Source: an uncultured Kocuria sp. (GTDB lineage Bacteria > Actinomycetota > Actinomycetes > Actinomycetales > Micrococcaceae). Taken from it: a stretch of DNA of 64,000 nt. The DNA lies in contig NZ_CANMRA010000022.1 in assembly GCF_947500125.1 (NCBI RefSeq), positions 1 through 64,000 of the forward strand, read 5' to 3'. This document shows, piece by piece, positions 55,494-63,513 of this stretch (the first letter of the stretch is position 1; each line of letters opens with the position of its first letter). Both the position numbers and the translations under genes were made by a program. Under the pieces are notes generated by a model. That model searched no databases and was not told the DNA's origin. It saw only the letters and a list, made by a program, of their open reading frames with translations.

Positions 55494-56608
55494 CCCCCCG
55501 CCCCTGCGTCGCCGTGCTGTTCGGCGGGCGCTCCAGCGAGCACTCCATCTCCCTCATCACGGCCCGTGGCGTCCTGCGCGCCATCGACCGCGAGAAGTGG
55601 GACGTGGTGACCGTCGGCATCGCCACCTCCGGCGAGTGGTTCCTCTGCCCGCAGGAGGAGCTCGAGGCCCTGCTGGACGCGAACCCGATCGCCGAGCTGC
55701 CCGTGGGCGACGAGCTCGTGAGCCTGCCGCTGAAGGTCGGGGAGAGCGAGCTCATCGTGCGCCAGGACGGTCCCTGCGGGCAGACCGTCAGCCGGGACCG
55801 GCACATCGACGTGGTCCTGCCCCTGTTGCACGGCCCGTTCGGCGAGGACGGCACCCTGCAGGGCCTGCTCGAGCTCGCCGACCTGCGCTACGTGGGCTGT
55901 GGCGTCACGGCCTCCGCGGTGGGGATGGACAAGCACTTCATGAAGCTCGCCTTCGAGGCGGCGGGCATGGAGGTGGGGCCCTACACCGTGGTGACCGACC
56001 GGCAGTGGACGACGGACCCCCACGCCGTGCGCGAGCGCATCGCCGAGCTGGGCTTTCCCGTGTTCGTCAAGCCGGCCCGCGCCGGGTCCTCCTTCGGCAT
56101 CACGAAGGTGGACGGTGCCGAGGAGCTGGACGCCGCGATCGGGACCGCCCGCGAGCACGACCGCAAGCTGGTCGTCGAGGCGGGGATCGTGGGGCGGGAG
56201 ATCGAGTGCGCCGTGCTCCAGGGCCGCGGCACCGGCGCCACCCGGACCTCCATGCCGGGCGAGATCGAGATCGTCGACGAGCACGCGTTCTACGACTTCG
56301 AGGCGAAGTACGTCTCGCAGGCCTCCGCGCGGCTCAGCTGCCCCGCGGACCTGCCGGAGGAGGCGATCGAGACGATCCGCCGCGGCGCCGTGATCGCCTT
56401 CGAGGCGCTGGACGGGGAAGGTCTGTGCCGGGCCGACTTCTTCTACACCCCGGACGGCCGGGTGGTCATCAACGAGATCAACACCATGCCCGGGTTCACG
56501 CCCATCTCGATGTACCCGCGGATGTGGGCGGCCTCGGGACTCGGCTACGCCGAGCTGATCGACGAGCTCCTGGGCCTCGCCCTGGAACGGCCGGTGGGGC
56601 TGCGCTGA
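55490..56608 (+). CDS. ddl: D-alanine--D-alanine ligase
   Basis: A 372-residue ATP-grasp ligase making the D-Ala-D-Ala end of the cell-wall precursor. N-terminal VLFGGRSSEHSISL, then LHGPFGEDGTLQGLLE, PARAGSSFGI and NEINTMPGFTPISMYP supply the ATP, metal and substrate contacts. The specificity loop YDFEAKYV fits D-Ala, not D-lactate. Coupled to gpsA by ATGA. Convergent with the sortase gene 33 bp on. Confidence 0.96.
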   Translation: MTPRPCVAVLFGGRSSEHSISLITARGVLRAIDREKWDVVTVGIATSGEWFLCPQEELEALLDANPIAELPVGDELVSLPLKVGESELIVRQDGPCGQTVSRDRHIDVVLPLLHGPFGEDGTLQGLLELADLRYVGCGVTASAVGMDKHFMKLAFEAAGMEVGPYTVVTDRQWTTDPHAVRERIAELGFPVFVKPARAGSSFGITKVDGAEELDAAIGTAREHDRKLVVEAGIVGREIECAVLQGRGTGATRTSMPGEIEIVDEHAFYDFEAKYVSQASARLSCPADLPEEAIETIRRGAVIAFEALDGEGLCRADFFYTPDGRVVINEINTMPGFTPISMYPRMWAASGLGYAELIDELLGLALERPVGLR

Positions 56609-56641
56609 GCCGCGGCACGGCGCGGGGGCGGCGCCTCCGCC

Positions 56642-57244
56642 TCACGGTGCCGGTGACGCGGTGACGACGACGTTCTTGCCGACCGCGTCCTGGGTGTAGC
56701 AGCTGATCAGGACGATCCGGTTCGGGGCGACCCGCCAGATCTCGCTGTCCTTCAGCGTGTCCTTCTCGTAGGTGGTCACCGAGTCCACCACGTAGTCGAG
56801 GGTCCCGTCCACGGTCTCGACCTCGAGCTCCTCCCCGACCAGGCCCGGATCGCTCAGCTTGTTGAAGGGCAGCTCCACCTTGTCGTAGCTGTGCCCCGCG
56901 ATGTACGTGGTGTTCGTGGACCCCTCGCCGGGCATCCCGTACGGGGTGAGCCGGTAGCCGCTGTAGGTCTGCGGCGGCACGAGCGAGCCGCCCGCGAGGT
57001 CCTCGTCCGTCGGGTCGTAGGGGAGCACGTCGGTGTCGAAGCCGACCGAGTCGATGCTCAGGCGCACCGGCGACGCCGCGGCCGGCACGTGCCCCAGCAG
57101 GGTCTGGGCGAGGAACCACTGGTTCATCAGCGCCACCCACAGCACGGCGGCGCACAGCGTCACCACGGCCGCCCGGCGGGCCCCCCGGTCCTTCTCCGCG
57201 ACCGGCAGCGGACGCGGAGACCCCGCCACGGTGCTGGTTGCCAT
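56642..57244 (-). CDS. Sortase, class E/F type
   Basis: A 200-residue membrane-anchored transpeptidase. One N-terminal span (24-47) precedes a sortase barrel. Catalytic His118 is in TYIAGHSYD and Cys182 in VLISCYTQ; the arginine normally found after the cysteine is not present, with Lys190 (VGKNVVVTA) nearest. It would attach secreted proteins to the wall. The start at 57244 is fused to a pentanucleotide repeat that supplies AGGACAGG as ribosome site. It lies just downstream of a secreted Ala/Pro-rich protein that may be its substrate. Subclass not resolved. Confidence 0.85.
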   Translation of the reverse strand: MATSTVAGSPRPLPVAEKDRGARRAAVVTLCAAVLWVALMNQWFLAQTLLGHVPAAASPVRLSIDSVGFDTDVLPYDPTDEDLAGGSLVPPQTYSGYRLTPYGMPGEGSTNTTYIAGHSYDKVELPFNKLSDPGLVGEELEVETVDGTLDYVVDSVTTYEKDTLKDSEIWRVAPNRIVLISCYTQDAVGKNVVVTASPAP

Positions 57245-57245
57245 C

Positions 57246-57294
57246 CTGTCCTGTCCTGTCCTGTCGCTGTCGCTGTCGCTGTCGCCGTCCTGTC
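57246..57294. repeat. CTGTC/GCTGTC microsatellite at the sortase start
   Basis: Four perfect CTGTC units (57246-57265), then GCTGTC three times and GCCGTC (57266-57289), then one CTGTC (57290-57294). On the minus strand it abuts the sortase ATG (57242-57244) and contains the purine-rich ribosome site, so unit gain or loss would alter initiation. Confidence 0.85.
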
Positions 57295-57319
57295 CCCGCT
57301 GCCGGCGTGGCCGGGTGCT

Positions 57320-57362
57320 GTGCCGTGCCGGCGCCGCCCCGCGGGCGCCACCGGCACGGCAC
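57320..57362 (-). terminator. Hairpin after the secreted-protein gene
   Basis: Perfect 12-bp stem (57320-57331 with 57351-57362), 19-nt loop, 6 bp past the stop. It may reduce read-through into the sortase gene. Confidence 0.6.
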
Positions 57363-57368
57363 GGACGA

Positions 57369-57914
57369 TCAGGCGCCGCTGCGCCCGAGCCGCCGTGCCC
57401 GGTACGCGAGCGCACCGGGAAGGGCCACCGCCGCCGCGAGCAGCGCCGTGAGCAGACCGGCGCCGGCCGACTGCTCGAACGGTGCCGCGGTGAGCCGGGT
57501 GTCCACGTTGAGCCCCGGGTTCGCGGCCCCGACCACGGTCTCCTGGGGCGCGAGCTCCGGGACGACCGCCTGTTCGACCGCGGCTGCGGCCGGTGCGGCC
57601 GGTGCCGCGGGCGCCGCGTCGGGGAGCCCCGGTGCCTCCGGTGCCACGTCGGCGAGGACCGGTGCCGGCTCGGGGGCGGGGGCCTCCGCCGGTGCGGGCG
57701 GACCCGCCTCGGCGACCAGGACCTCGGCGGCCGGGACCTCCACGGCTGCCGCGGCGGGCAGCTCCGGCACGGCACCGGCGCCCTCGGCGGCAGCGGCCGT
57801 GCCCGGCGGGGCGTCGCCCGGTGCGGCGACGGCTGCCGGGGCGCCCAGGAACAGGCCCCCCACCAGCACGGTCGCCGAGGCACCGGCGACAGCCAGTCTT
57901 CTCGTAGTAGTCAT
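57369..57914 (-). CDS. Secreted Ala/Pro-rich protein with C-terminal anchor, possible sortase substrate
   Basis: A 181-residue protein. A signal peptide (1-30, cleavage near AVA-AP) leads to an Ala/Pro/Glu-rich low-complexity stalk (31-128). A short conserved-looking segment NPGLNVDTRLTAAP (132-145) precedes a hydrophobic stretch (152-171) and a basic tail RARRLGRSGA. That is cell-wall sorting architecture, but no LPXTG or LAXTG is present. Start 57914 follows AGGAG. Transcribed just ahead of the sortase. No enzymatic domain is seen; surface display or coating is inferred. Confidence 0.75.
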   Translation of the reverse strand: MTTTRRLAVAGASATVLVGGLFLGAPAAVAAPGDAPPGTAAAAEGAGAVPELPAAAAVEVPAAEVLVAEAGPPAPAEAPAPEPAPVLADVAPEAPGLPDAAPAAPAAPAAAAVEQAVVPELAPQETVVGAANPGLNVDTRLTAAPFEQSAGAGLLTALLAAAVALPGALAYRARRLGRSGA

Positions 57915-58382
57915 GTCGATGCGTCTCCTGTATCCGTCGTCGGCCCGGGCCCACCCCAGGACCGCCAGCGCGCCGCACGATCCCATGGGATCGTTCCCGC
58001 GCCCCCGCGCGGACGGACCCCCGTCACGTCGTGCCGCTCGTCGTTCGGCCCGGACGGACCGTGCGCCCGTCCCGCGGAGCCGGAACCCCCTGCCGAAGAA
58101 CAGCTGTGCTGTTAACTATCGTCCAGATCCTGGCATTAGCAAGGGTGAACTCCTACGTGACGGGAGGAGTCGGGCTCTCGCCGCCGGGCCCCACCGGGCC
58201 CGTCGGGCCGGGCCGGCCCGGGGCGTCGTCGCCGGCGGCCCCGGGCCGGACGGGGAGGGTGCTGCACTAGTGGGGACACGGATCGGGTCGCCCCCACCAT
58301 TAACTTGTGCACATGATGGGGGGAGGGACGTGGTCCCACGGCGGCCGTCCGGGGGGACGAACGCTCCGACAGGGGGGATCCG
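57915..58382. other. Gene-free divergent promoter region
   Basis: 468 bp between the secreted-protein gene (minus) and the ABC ATPase (plus). A minus promoter TTGCTA (58137-58142), 16 bp, GATAGT (58115-58120) fits the secreted protein. A perfect palindrome AACAGC-TGT-GCTGTT (58099-58113) abuts that -10. TGTGCACA (58306-58313) is a second small palindrome near the ABC gene. I see no gene in it. Confidence 0.5.
58099..58113. promoter_or_regulatory. Palindromic candidate operator
   Basis: Perfect inverted repeat AACAGC-TGT-GCTGTT just downstream of a candidate minus -10 (58115-58120), where a repressor would block initiation. The regulator is unknown. Confidence 0.45.
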
Positions 58383-59138
58383 ATGACGTCCGCGGTGCTC
58401 GAGGCCGAGAGCCTGGTCAAGATCTACGGCCGGGGGGACAGCCGCTTCGCCGCGCTGCGCGGCGTGGACCTGCGGATCCGGCACGGGGAGTCCGTGGCCG
58501 TGGTCGGGAAGTCCGGTTCGGGCAAGTCGACCCTGATGCACCTGCTCGCGCTGCTCGACGCGCCGACCCACGGCACCGTGTCCCTCGACGGCCGCCCGGC
58601 GGCGTCCATGACGGCCCGCGAGCTCAACGAGACGCGCAACGCCGCGTTCGGCTTCGTGTTCCAGCAGTTCTACCTCACCCCGGACCAGACGGTCCTGGAG
58701 AACGTGGTCCTGCCGCTGAAGATCGCCGGCGTCCGCCCCGGCGCGCGCCGACGCCGTGCCCTGGACGTGCTGGAGCGCCTGGAGGTGGCGGACAAGGCCT
58801 CCAGCCGCGCCGCCGACCTGTCCGGCGGGCAGAAGCAGCGGGTCGCGCTCGCCCGTGCCCTGGTCAACGACCCCTCCGTGATCTTCGCCGACGAGCCCAC
58901 GGGCAACCTCGACTCGGCCACCGGAGCGGTGGTCCAGGACCTCCTGTTCGACCTCCACCGGGAGCACGGCATCACCCTCGTCGTCGTCACCCACGACGAG
59001 GACCTCGCGGGGCGCTGCGGCCGCCAGGTGCACCTGCACGACGGTCTCGTCGTGGACGGCGCCGTCGCCCCCGCCGGAGCGGGCGCCCCCGGGACGGACA
59101 CCGGGGTCGTCGTCGGAGCGGCCGGGGGCGCCCGGTGA
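58383..59138 (+). CDS. ABC transporter ATPase, MacB/LolD type
   Basis: A 251-residue ATPase. Walker A is VGKSGSGKST (41-50), signature LSGGQKQR, Walker B VIFADEPTGNLD and the H-loop VVTHDE. The DEPTGNLD form is typical of the LolCDE/MacB-like group that powers FtsX-type permeases rather than classic transport. A Gly/Ala-rich tail (~225-251) follows. Ribosome site is GGGGGG at 58373-58378. Overlaps the permease by GTGA. Confidence 0.95.
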   Translation: MTSAVLEAESLVKIYGRGDSRFAALRGVDLRIRHGESVAVVGKSGSGKSTLMHLLALLDAPTHGTVSLDGRPAASMTARELNETRNAAFGFVFQQFYLTPDQTVLENVVLPLKIAGVRPGARRRRALDVLERLEVADKASSRAADLSGGQKQRVALARALVNDPSVIFADEPTGNLDSATGAVVQDLLFDLHREHGITLVVVTHDEDLAGRCGRQVHLHDGLVVDGAVAPAGAGAPGTDTGVVVGAAGGAR

Positions 59139-60415
59139 GATGGCCCGACCTGCTCGGCTCCGCGGTCGCCAACACCCGGCGCGCGAAGATCCGCGCGACC
59201 CTGACCGTGCTCGCCGTCTTCATCGGCGCGTTCGCCCTGACCCTCACCTCGGGCATGGGCACCGGGGTGAACCGGTACATCGACGACACCGTGGCGGCCT
59301 TCGGCGACGCCGACGCGCTCTACGTGCAGAAGTCGCAGCCCCTGATCGAGCTGTCCGCGACCTCCGGTCCCCGTGCCTACGACCCGGACACCACGCGGAT
59401 CCGGACGGGGTTCGGCGTGTCCTTCGAGGGGCTGACCACCGAGGACATCGAGACCATCGAGGGCATCGACGGGGTGCGCTCCGTGAAGCCCATGTACTCC
59501 GTGGCCCCCACCTACCTGGAGGCCGCCGACGGGAGCCGGTTCCAGCTCTCCCCGGGGATCCCGGTCGACGCCGTGGGCCTGCAGATGGTGGCCGGCGGAG
59601 CCCCGGTCGCCGGGCGGGACGAGATCGCGGTCCCCGACAGCTGGGTCGCCGACCTGGGCTTCGCCTCCGCCCAGGACGCGGTCGGGGGCCGCGTCGACGT
59701 GGTCATGACCAACATGGCGGAGGAGGACCGGGCGTTCCCCGCCACGATCTCCGGTGTGACCCAGGCCAGCCTCGTCGGGACGTCCCTGAACCCCATCCCG
59801 TCGGACTCCTTCAACGAGCGGCTCTACGACTACCAGGTCAGCGGCGTCCCGGAGGAGGTCCCGGAGAGCTTCGCGATGGCCACGGTCACGGTCGAGGACA
59901 TGGCCCGGGCCCCCGGGATCCAGGCGCGGCTGGAGGAGCACGGCATGCTCGGCCTCACCGTGGAGGACCAGCTGGGGATGTTCCGCGCGGTCATCAACGC
60001 CATCGTCTGGATCCTCAACGCCTGCGCCGTCATCGCCCTCGTGGCCGCGGGCCTCGGCATCGTCAACACCCTGCTGATGTCGGTGCAGGAGCGGACCCGA
60101 GAGATCGGCCTCATGAAGGCCATGGGGATGAGCGGGGGCAAGGTCTTCGGCCTGTTCTCCCTCGAGGCCGTCTTCATCGGCTTCCTCGGGGCGGTCGTCG
60201 GCGCCGTCACGGGCGTGCTCGGCGGATCCGCCCTGAGCGGCGCGCTGGCCGAGGGGTTCCTGTCCGGGCTGCCCGGACTCGCCCTGTTCGCGTTCGAGCC
60301 GTGGCGGGTGGCGCTGATCGTGCTCTCCGTCATGGGGATCGCGTTCCTGGCCGGGACGATCCCCGCTGTCCGGGCCGCGCGGAAGGACCCCATCGCCTCC
60401 CTGCGCCACGAGTGA
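59135..60415 (+). CDS. ABC transporter permease, MacB/FtsX type
   Basis: A 426-residue permease: one N-terminal span (about 20-40), a large extracytoplasmic domain (about 50-285) and three C-terminal spans with the FtsX-like NTLLMSVQERTREIGLMKAMGMS motif. Such pairs export lipoproteins, peptides or drugs, or act mechanically on the envelope. Given a sortase and secreted protein next door, an envelope role is possible. GTG start overlaps the ATPase stop. Confidence 0.93.
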   Translation: MRWPDLLGSAVANTRRAKIRATLTVLAVFIGAFALTLTSGMGTGVNRYIDDTVAAFGDADALYVQKSQPLIELSATSGPRAYDPDTTRIRTGFGVSFEGLTTEDIETIEGIDGVRSVKPMYSVAPTYLEAADGSRFQLSPGIPVDAVGLQMVAGGAPVAGRDEIAVPDSWVADLGFASAQDAVGGRVDVVMTNMAEEDRAFPATISGVTQASLVGTSLNPIPSDSFNERLYDYQVSGVPEEVPESFAMATVTVEDMARAPGIQARLEEHGMLGLTVEDQLGMFRAVINAIVWILNACAVIALVAAGLGIVNTLLMSVQERTREIGLMKAMGMSGGKVFGLFSLEAVFIGFLGAVVGAVTGVLGGSALSGALAEGFLSGLPGLALFAFEPWRVALIVLSVMGIAFLAGTIPAVRAARKDPIASLRHE

Positions 60416-60420
60416 CCGGG

Positions 60421-60439
60421 CCGGCCCCGGCGGGGCCGG
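60421..60439. terminator. Hairpin between ABC permease and DUF4193 genes
   Basis: Perfect 8-bp stem (60421-60428 with 60432-60439), GGC loop, in the 37-bp gap between convergent stops. Confidence 0.55.
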
Positions 60440-60452
60440 TGGGCCGGGTCCG

Positions 60453-60758
60453 TCAGCCCTCGCACTCGATGCAGTACCGGGCGCCGTCCTTCTCGCGGGC
60501 GAGCTGGCTGCGGTGGCGGACGAGGAAGCAGGACATGCAGGTGAACTCGTCGTCCTGCTCGGGAACCACCTGGATCAGCAGCTCCTCCTGGGACAGGTCC
60601 GCCCCGGGCAGGTCGATGCCCTCCGCCGTGTCCGCGTCGTCGACGTCGATCGCCGGGCTCTGCGAGGTGGCGCTGCGCTGCGCCTGGATCACCTCGAGGG
60701 ACTCGTTGGCGGGCTCGTCCTCGGGCTTGACGCGGGGCTCGTCGTAATCGGTTGCCAC
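60453..60758 (-). CDS. DUF4193 zinc-ribbon protein
   Basis: A 101-residue protein of the actinobacterial DUF4193 family. N-terminal ATDYDEPR is followed by an acidic linker. The C-terminal zinc ribbon is CMSC (74-77) and CIEC (96-99) separated by VRHRSQLAREKDG. The GTG start at 60758 follows AAGGAGG. Role unknown; probably binds zinc and perhaps nucleic acid or RNA polymerase, which is inference. Confidence 0.9.
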   Translation of the reverse strand: MATDYDEPRVKPEDEPANESLEVIQAQRSATSQSPAIDVDDADTAEGIDLPGADLSQEELLIQVVPEQDDEFTCMSCFLVRHRSQLAREKDGARYCIECEG

Positions 60759-60889
60759 GGGTGTGCCTCCTTCTGGGCGTGGTGCGGTCGCGTACGTGTC
60801 CACGCCACAACCCGGCGGGGCATGGGCCTATTCCCGAGCTCCCGGGACCTGCCGGGGACGGGTCGGGGGCCGCCGCCCCGCACCCCGGG

Positions 60890-61381
60890 TCACAGACCCT
60901 CCACGGTGTCCTGCAGGTCCAGGCACTGGCGCTCCGCGGGGATCTGCTCCACCGCCGAGCCCAGCTCCACGAGCAGGGTGGAGGACGCCACGGCGGTGCT
61001 GTCGAACACCACCTCGATCGCGGGGTCCCGGCCGTAGGTCGTGGCCGTCCACGTGCTCTCGTCCTCGTCCTGGCGGATCAGCCAGTCGACGTCGTTGACG
61101 GAGGAGCAGGCGTCGGTCGTGGGCCCGGGCGGCGTCACGCCGCAGCGCACGACCGCCGCCGTGGGCTCGCCGTAGGCCGTGGTGGCCTGGCTCGTGGTCT
61201 CGCGCCGGTCGTGCTCGCCGACGGTCTCCGGCATGGCGAGCATCGCCGGGGCGCACCCCGGGTCGGCGGCGTTCTCGGCGGGGTCCACGGTGACGGCGGG
61301 GGAGCACCCCGACAGGACCGCCAGCAGGGCTCCGGCCCCCAGCACGGCGCGGACGGATCGGGACAGGGGGAGCGAGGGCAT
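60890..61381 (-). CDS. DUF3515 lipoprotein
   Basis: A 163-residue lipoprotein. The signal peptide ends at the lipobox LSGC (Cys26). The mature part resembles DUF3515, with cysteines C45, C77, C88 and C153-like positions that may form disulfides. DUF3515 genes usually lie between ddl and thiL in actinobacteria. ATG 61381 is 6 nt after TACGCT (61388-61393 on the minus strand), so leaderless-like. Divergent from thiL with 64 bp between starts. Confidence 0.85.
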   Translation of the reverse strand: MPSLPLSRSVRAVLGAGALLAVLSGCSPAVTVDPAENAADPGCAPAMLAMPETVGEHDRRETTSQATTAYGEPTAAVVRCGVTPPGPTTDACSSVNDVDWLIRQDEDESTWTATTYGRDPAIEVVFDSTAVASSTLLVELGSAVEQIPAERQCLDLQDTVEGL

Positions 61382-61445
61382 GCCCCCAGCGTAATCCTCG
61401 AGGAGCCCCGTTCCCGCGTCCGGGGCCGTCGTTAGGATGAGCGCC

Positions 61446-62552
61446 ATGACCCGACCCCCAGCGGAGCAGACCCCCGTGCCCGATGCACCGCCCGGACCGG
61501 GGCCGACCGTCGGGGAGCTCTCCGAGGCGGAGCTGCTCGAGCGCGTGCTCCCGCTGCTCCTGCGTCCCGCCGCCGCGCGTGCCGGAGCGGACCGGGTGCT
61601 GCTCGGCCCCGGCGACGACTGCGCCGTGGTCGCGGCCCCGGACGGGCGGTACGTGATCACCACGGACACCCAGGTGCAGGACCAGGACTTCCGGCTCGCC
61701 TGGGCCGGCGGCGCGGTCACCACCGGCTACGACACCGGGGTGAAGTGCGCGGCGCAGAACCTCGCCGACGTCGCCGCGATGGGCGCCGTCCCGTCCGCCG
61801 TCGTCGTCTCGCTGACCCTGCCGCCGGGGACGCCCGTGTCCTGGCCCCTGGACTTCGCCCGCGGCCTCGTGGCCGGGTTCGAGGCCATGGGCGCGGACCG
61901 CTGCGCCGTGGTCGGCGGGGACCTGGGCGCCGGCCGGGAGCTGTCGGTCACCGCCACGGTCACGGGCGACCTCGAGGGCCGGGACCCGGTGCGCCGGTCC
62001 GGGGCGGGGGCGGGCGGCACGGTGGCGCTCGCCGGGACCACCGGGCGCGCCGCCGCGGGCGTGGCCCTGCTCGAGGACCGCCGCTACCGGCCCGGGCAGG
62101 ACGAGCTCCTGGACGCGCTCGCGGCGGCGCAGCTGCGGCCGTGCGCCCCCGTGCCCGCCGGTCCCGCCGCCGCCCGCGCCGGGGCCACCGCGATGATCGA
62201 CCTCTCCGACGGGCTGCTCCGCGACGCCGGCCGGGTCGCGGCCGCCAGCGGCGTCGTCGTGGACCTCGACGGCGCGGCCGTGGCCGAGCTGGCCGAGCCT
62301 CTGCGCCCGGCCGCCCGGCTGCTCGGGACGGACCCTCGCGACTGGGTGCTGACCGGCGGCGAGGACCACGGGCTGCTCGCCGTCTTTCCCCACGGCGTGC
62401 CGCTGCCCGGCATGTTCCGTGCGATAGGCTCGTGTGCGCCCGCGCCCCCCGCGCACGACGACACCCTCCCCCGGGTGCTGCTCGACGGACGAGCGCCGCA
62501 CCTCGCTCTCGGGCACCCGGTCGGCGAAGGATGGGATCACTTTGAACCATAG
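61446..62552 (+). CDS. thiL: Thiamine-monophosphate kinase
   Basis: A 368-residue PurM-fold kinase converting thiamine phosphate to thiamine diphosphate, the cofactor of IlvB among others. GPGDDCAVV and TTDTQVQDQDF are the nucleotide/metal segments, and MIDLSDGLLRDAGRV is typical. ATG 61446 lies 7 nt after TAGGAT (61433-61438), so leaderless-like; an ATG at 61437 is inside that hexamer. The next gene's start overlaps its stop. Confidence 0.95.
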   Translation: MTRPPAEQTPVPDAPPGPGPTVGELSEAELLERVLPLLLRPAAARAGADRVLLGPGDDCAVVAAPDGRYVITTDTQVQDQDFRLAWAGGAVTTGYDTGVKCAAQNLADVAAMGAVPSAVVVSLTLPPGTPVSWPLDFARGLVAGFEAMGADRCAVVGGDLGAGRELSVTATVTGDLEGRDPVRRSGAGAGGTVALAGTTGRAAAGVALLEDRRYRPGQDELLDALAAAQLRPCAPVPAGPAAARAGATAMIDLSDGLLRDAGRVAAASGVVVDLDGAAVAELAEPLRPAARLLGTDPRDWVLTGGEDHGLLAVFPHGVPLPGMFRAIGSCAPAPPAHDDTLPRVLLDGRAPHLALGHPVGEGWDHFEP

Positions 62553-63501
62553 GATCGGATCGAACGCGGCCGTCATGCGGCGGTGGCTCGACCTGGCCCA
62601 CCGTGATCTCGTGCGCCACAGCCCCGTCCTGAACGCCCTCAATGTTTTCCCGGTCGCGGACGCCGACACGGGGACCAACCTCTCGGCCACCGTGCGCGCC
62701 GCGGCCGAGGCCGCCGCCGTGCTCGAGACCGGCGACGTCGGGGAGCTGCTCTCCCTCGCCGGTCAGGCCGCCCTCGAGGAGGCCCGCGGCAACTCGGGCA
62801 CCCTGTTCTCCGTCTTCCTCACGGCCGTGGGCCGCTCCCTGGAGGGGAGCACGAGGATGACCGCGGAGTCGGTGCGACTGGCCCTGCACGCCGGTCACGT
62901 GCGCGCCTGGAGCGTCCTGACCGACCCCGTGGACGGGACCATGCTCTCCGTCCTGGAGGCGGCCGCCGCCGTCCCCGTCCCGCAGGGGGTGGAGGACGGG
63001 TCCAACCAGCAGCTGAAGGAGTTCCTGGCGGGCGTCAGCACCGCCGCCCGCGCCGCGGTGCTCGTGACCCCGGACCAGCTCGAGATCCTGCGCGAGACCG
63101 GCACGGTCGACGCCGGCGCGCTGGGCATGCTCGTCGTCTTCGACGCGCTCGCCCGCACCGTGGGCGGCGACGACGCCGGCGACGAGAACGCCCTCGACGC
63201 GCTGATCGACGGCGCCGCGTCCCGGGCCGCCGGCGCCGAGGACGCGCCGCACGCCGTGCACGGCGGCGTGGAGGTGATGTGCACCGTGGAGCTGACCCCG
63301 CTGGACGCCGCGGAGCTGCGCCACGAGCTCAGCGAGGTGGGCACCAGCGTGATCATGAGCGCGGTGTCCGAGACGGGGGACGGGTACCGGTGGCGCGTCC
63401 ACGTCCACGTGCCGCGGCCCGAGGACGCACTCACGGTGATCGGCGCCCGCGGCAAGGCCGTCAACCTCACGGTGACCTCCCTCTCGGAGGCGGACGGATG
63501 A
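62542..63501 (+). CDS. DAK2-domain protein, FakA-like
   Basis: A 319-residue protein with a DAK2 (dihydroxyacetone kinase L) domain: VLNALNVFPVADADTGTNLSATV and EEARGNSGTLFSVFL supply the nucleotide-metal motifs. It is shorter than the ~550-residue FakA fatty-acid kinases of Firmicutes, so only the kinase domain and part of the middle are present. The start is not certain: TTG 62542 has GAAGGA about 10 nt upstream and overlaps the thiL stop; ATG 62575 is later in frame. Sits before recG as in related genomes. Confidence 0.85.
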   Translation: MNHRIGSNAAVMRRWLDLAHRDLVRHSPVLNALNVFPVADADTGTNLSATVRAAAEAAAVLETGDVGELLSLAGQAALEEARGNSGTLFSVFLTAVGRSLEGSTRMTAESVRLALHAGHVRAWSVLTDPVDGTMLSVLEAAAAVPVPQGVEDGSNQQLKEFLAGVSTAARAAVLVTPDQLEILRETGTVDAGALGMLVVFDALARTVGGDDAGDENALDALIDGAASRAAGAEDAPHAVHGGVEVMCTVELTPLDAAELRHELSEVGTSVIMSAVSETGDGYRWRVHVHVPRPEDALTVIGARGKAVNLTVTSLSEADG

Positions 63502-63513
63502 GGCGCCCCTGAG

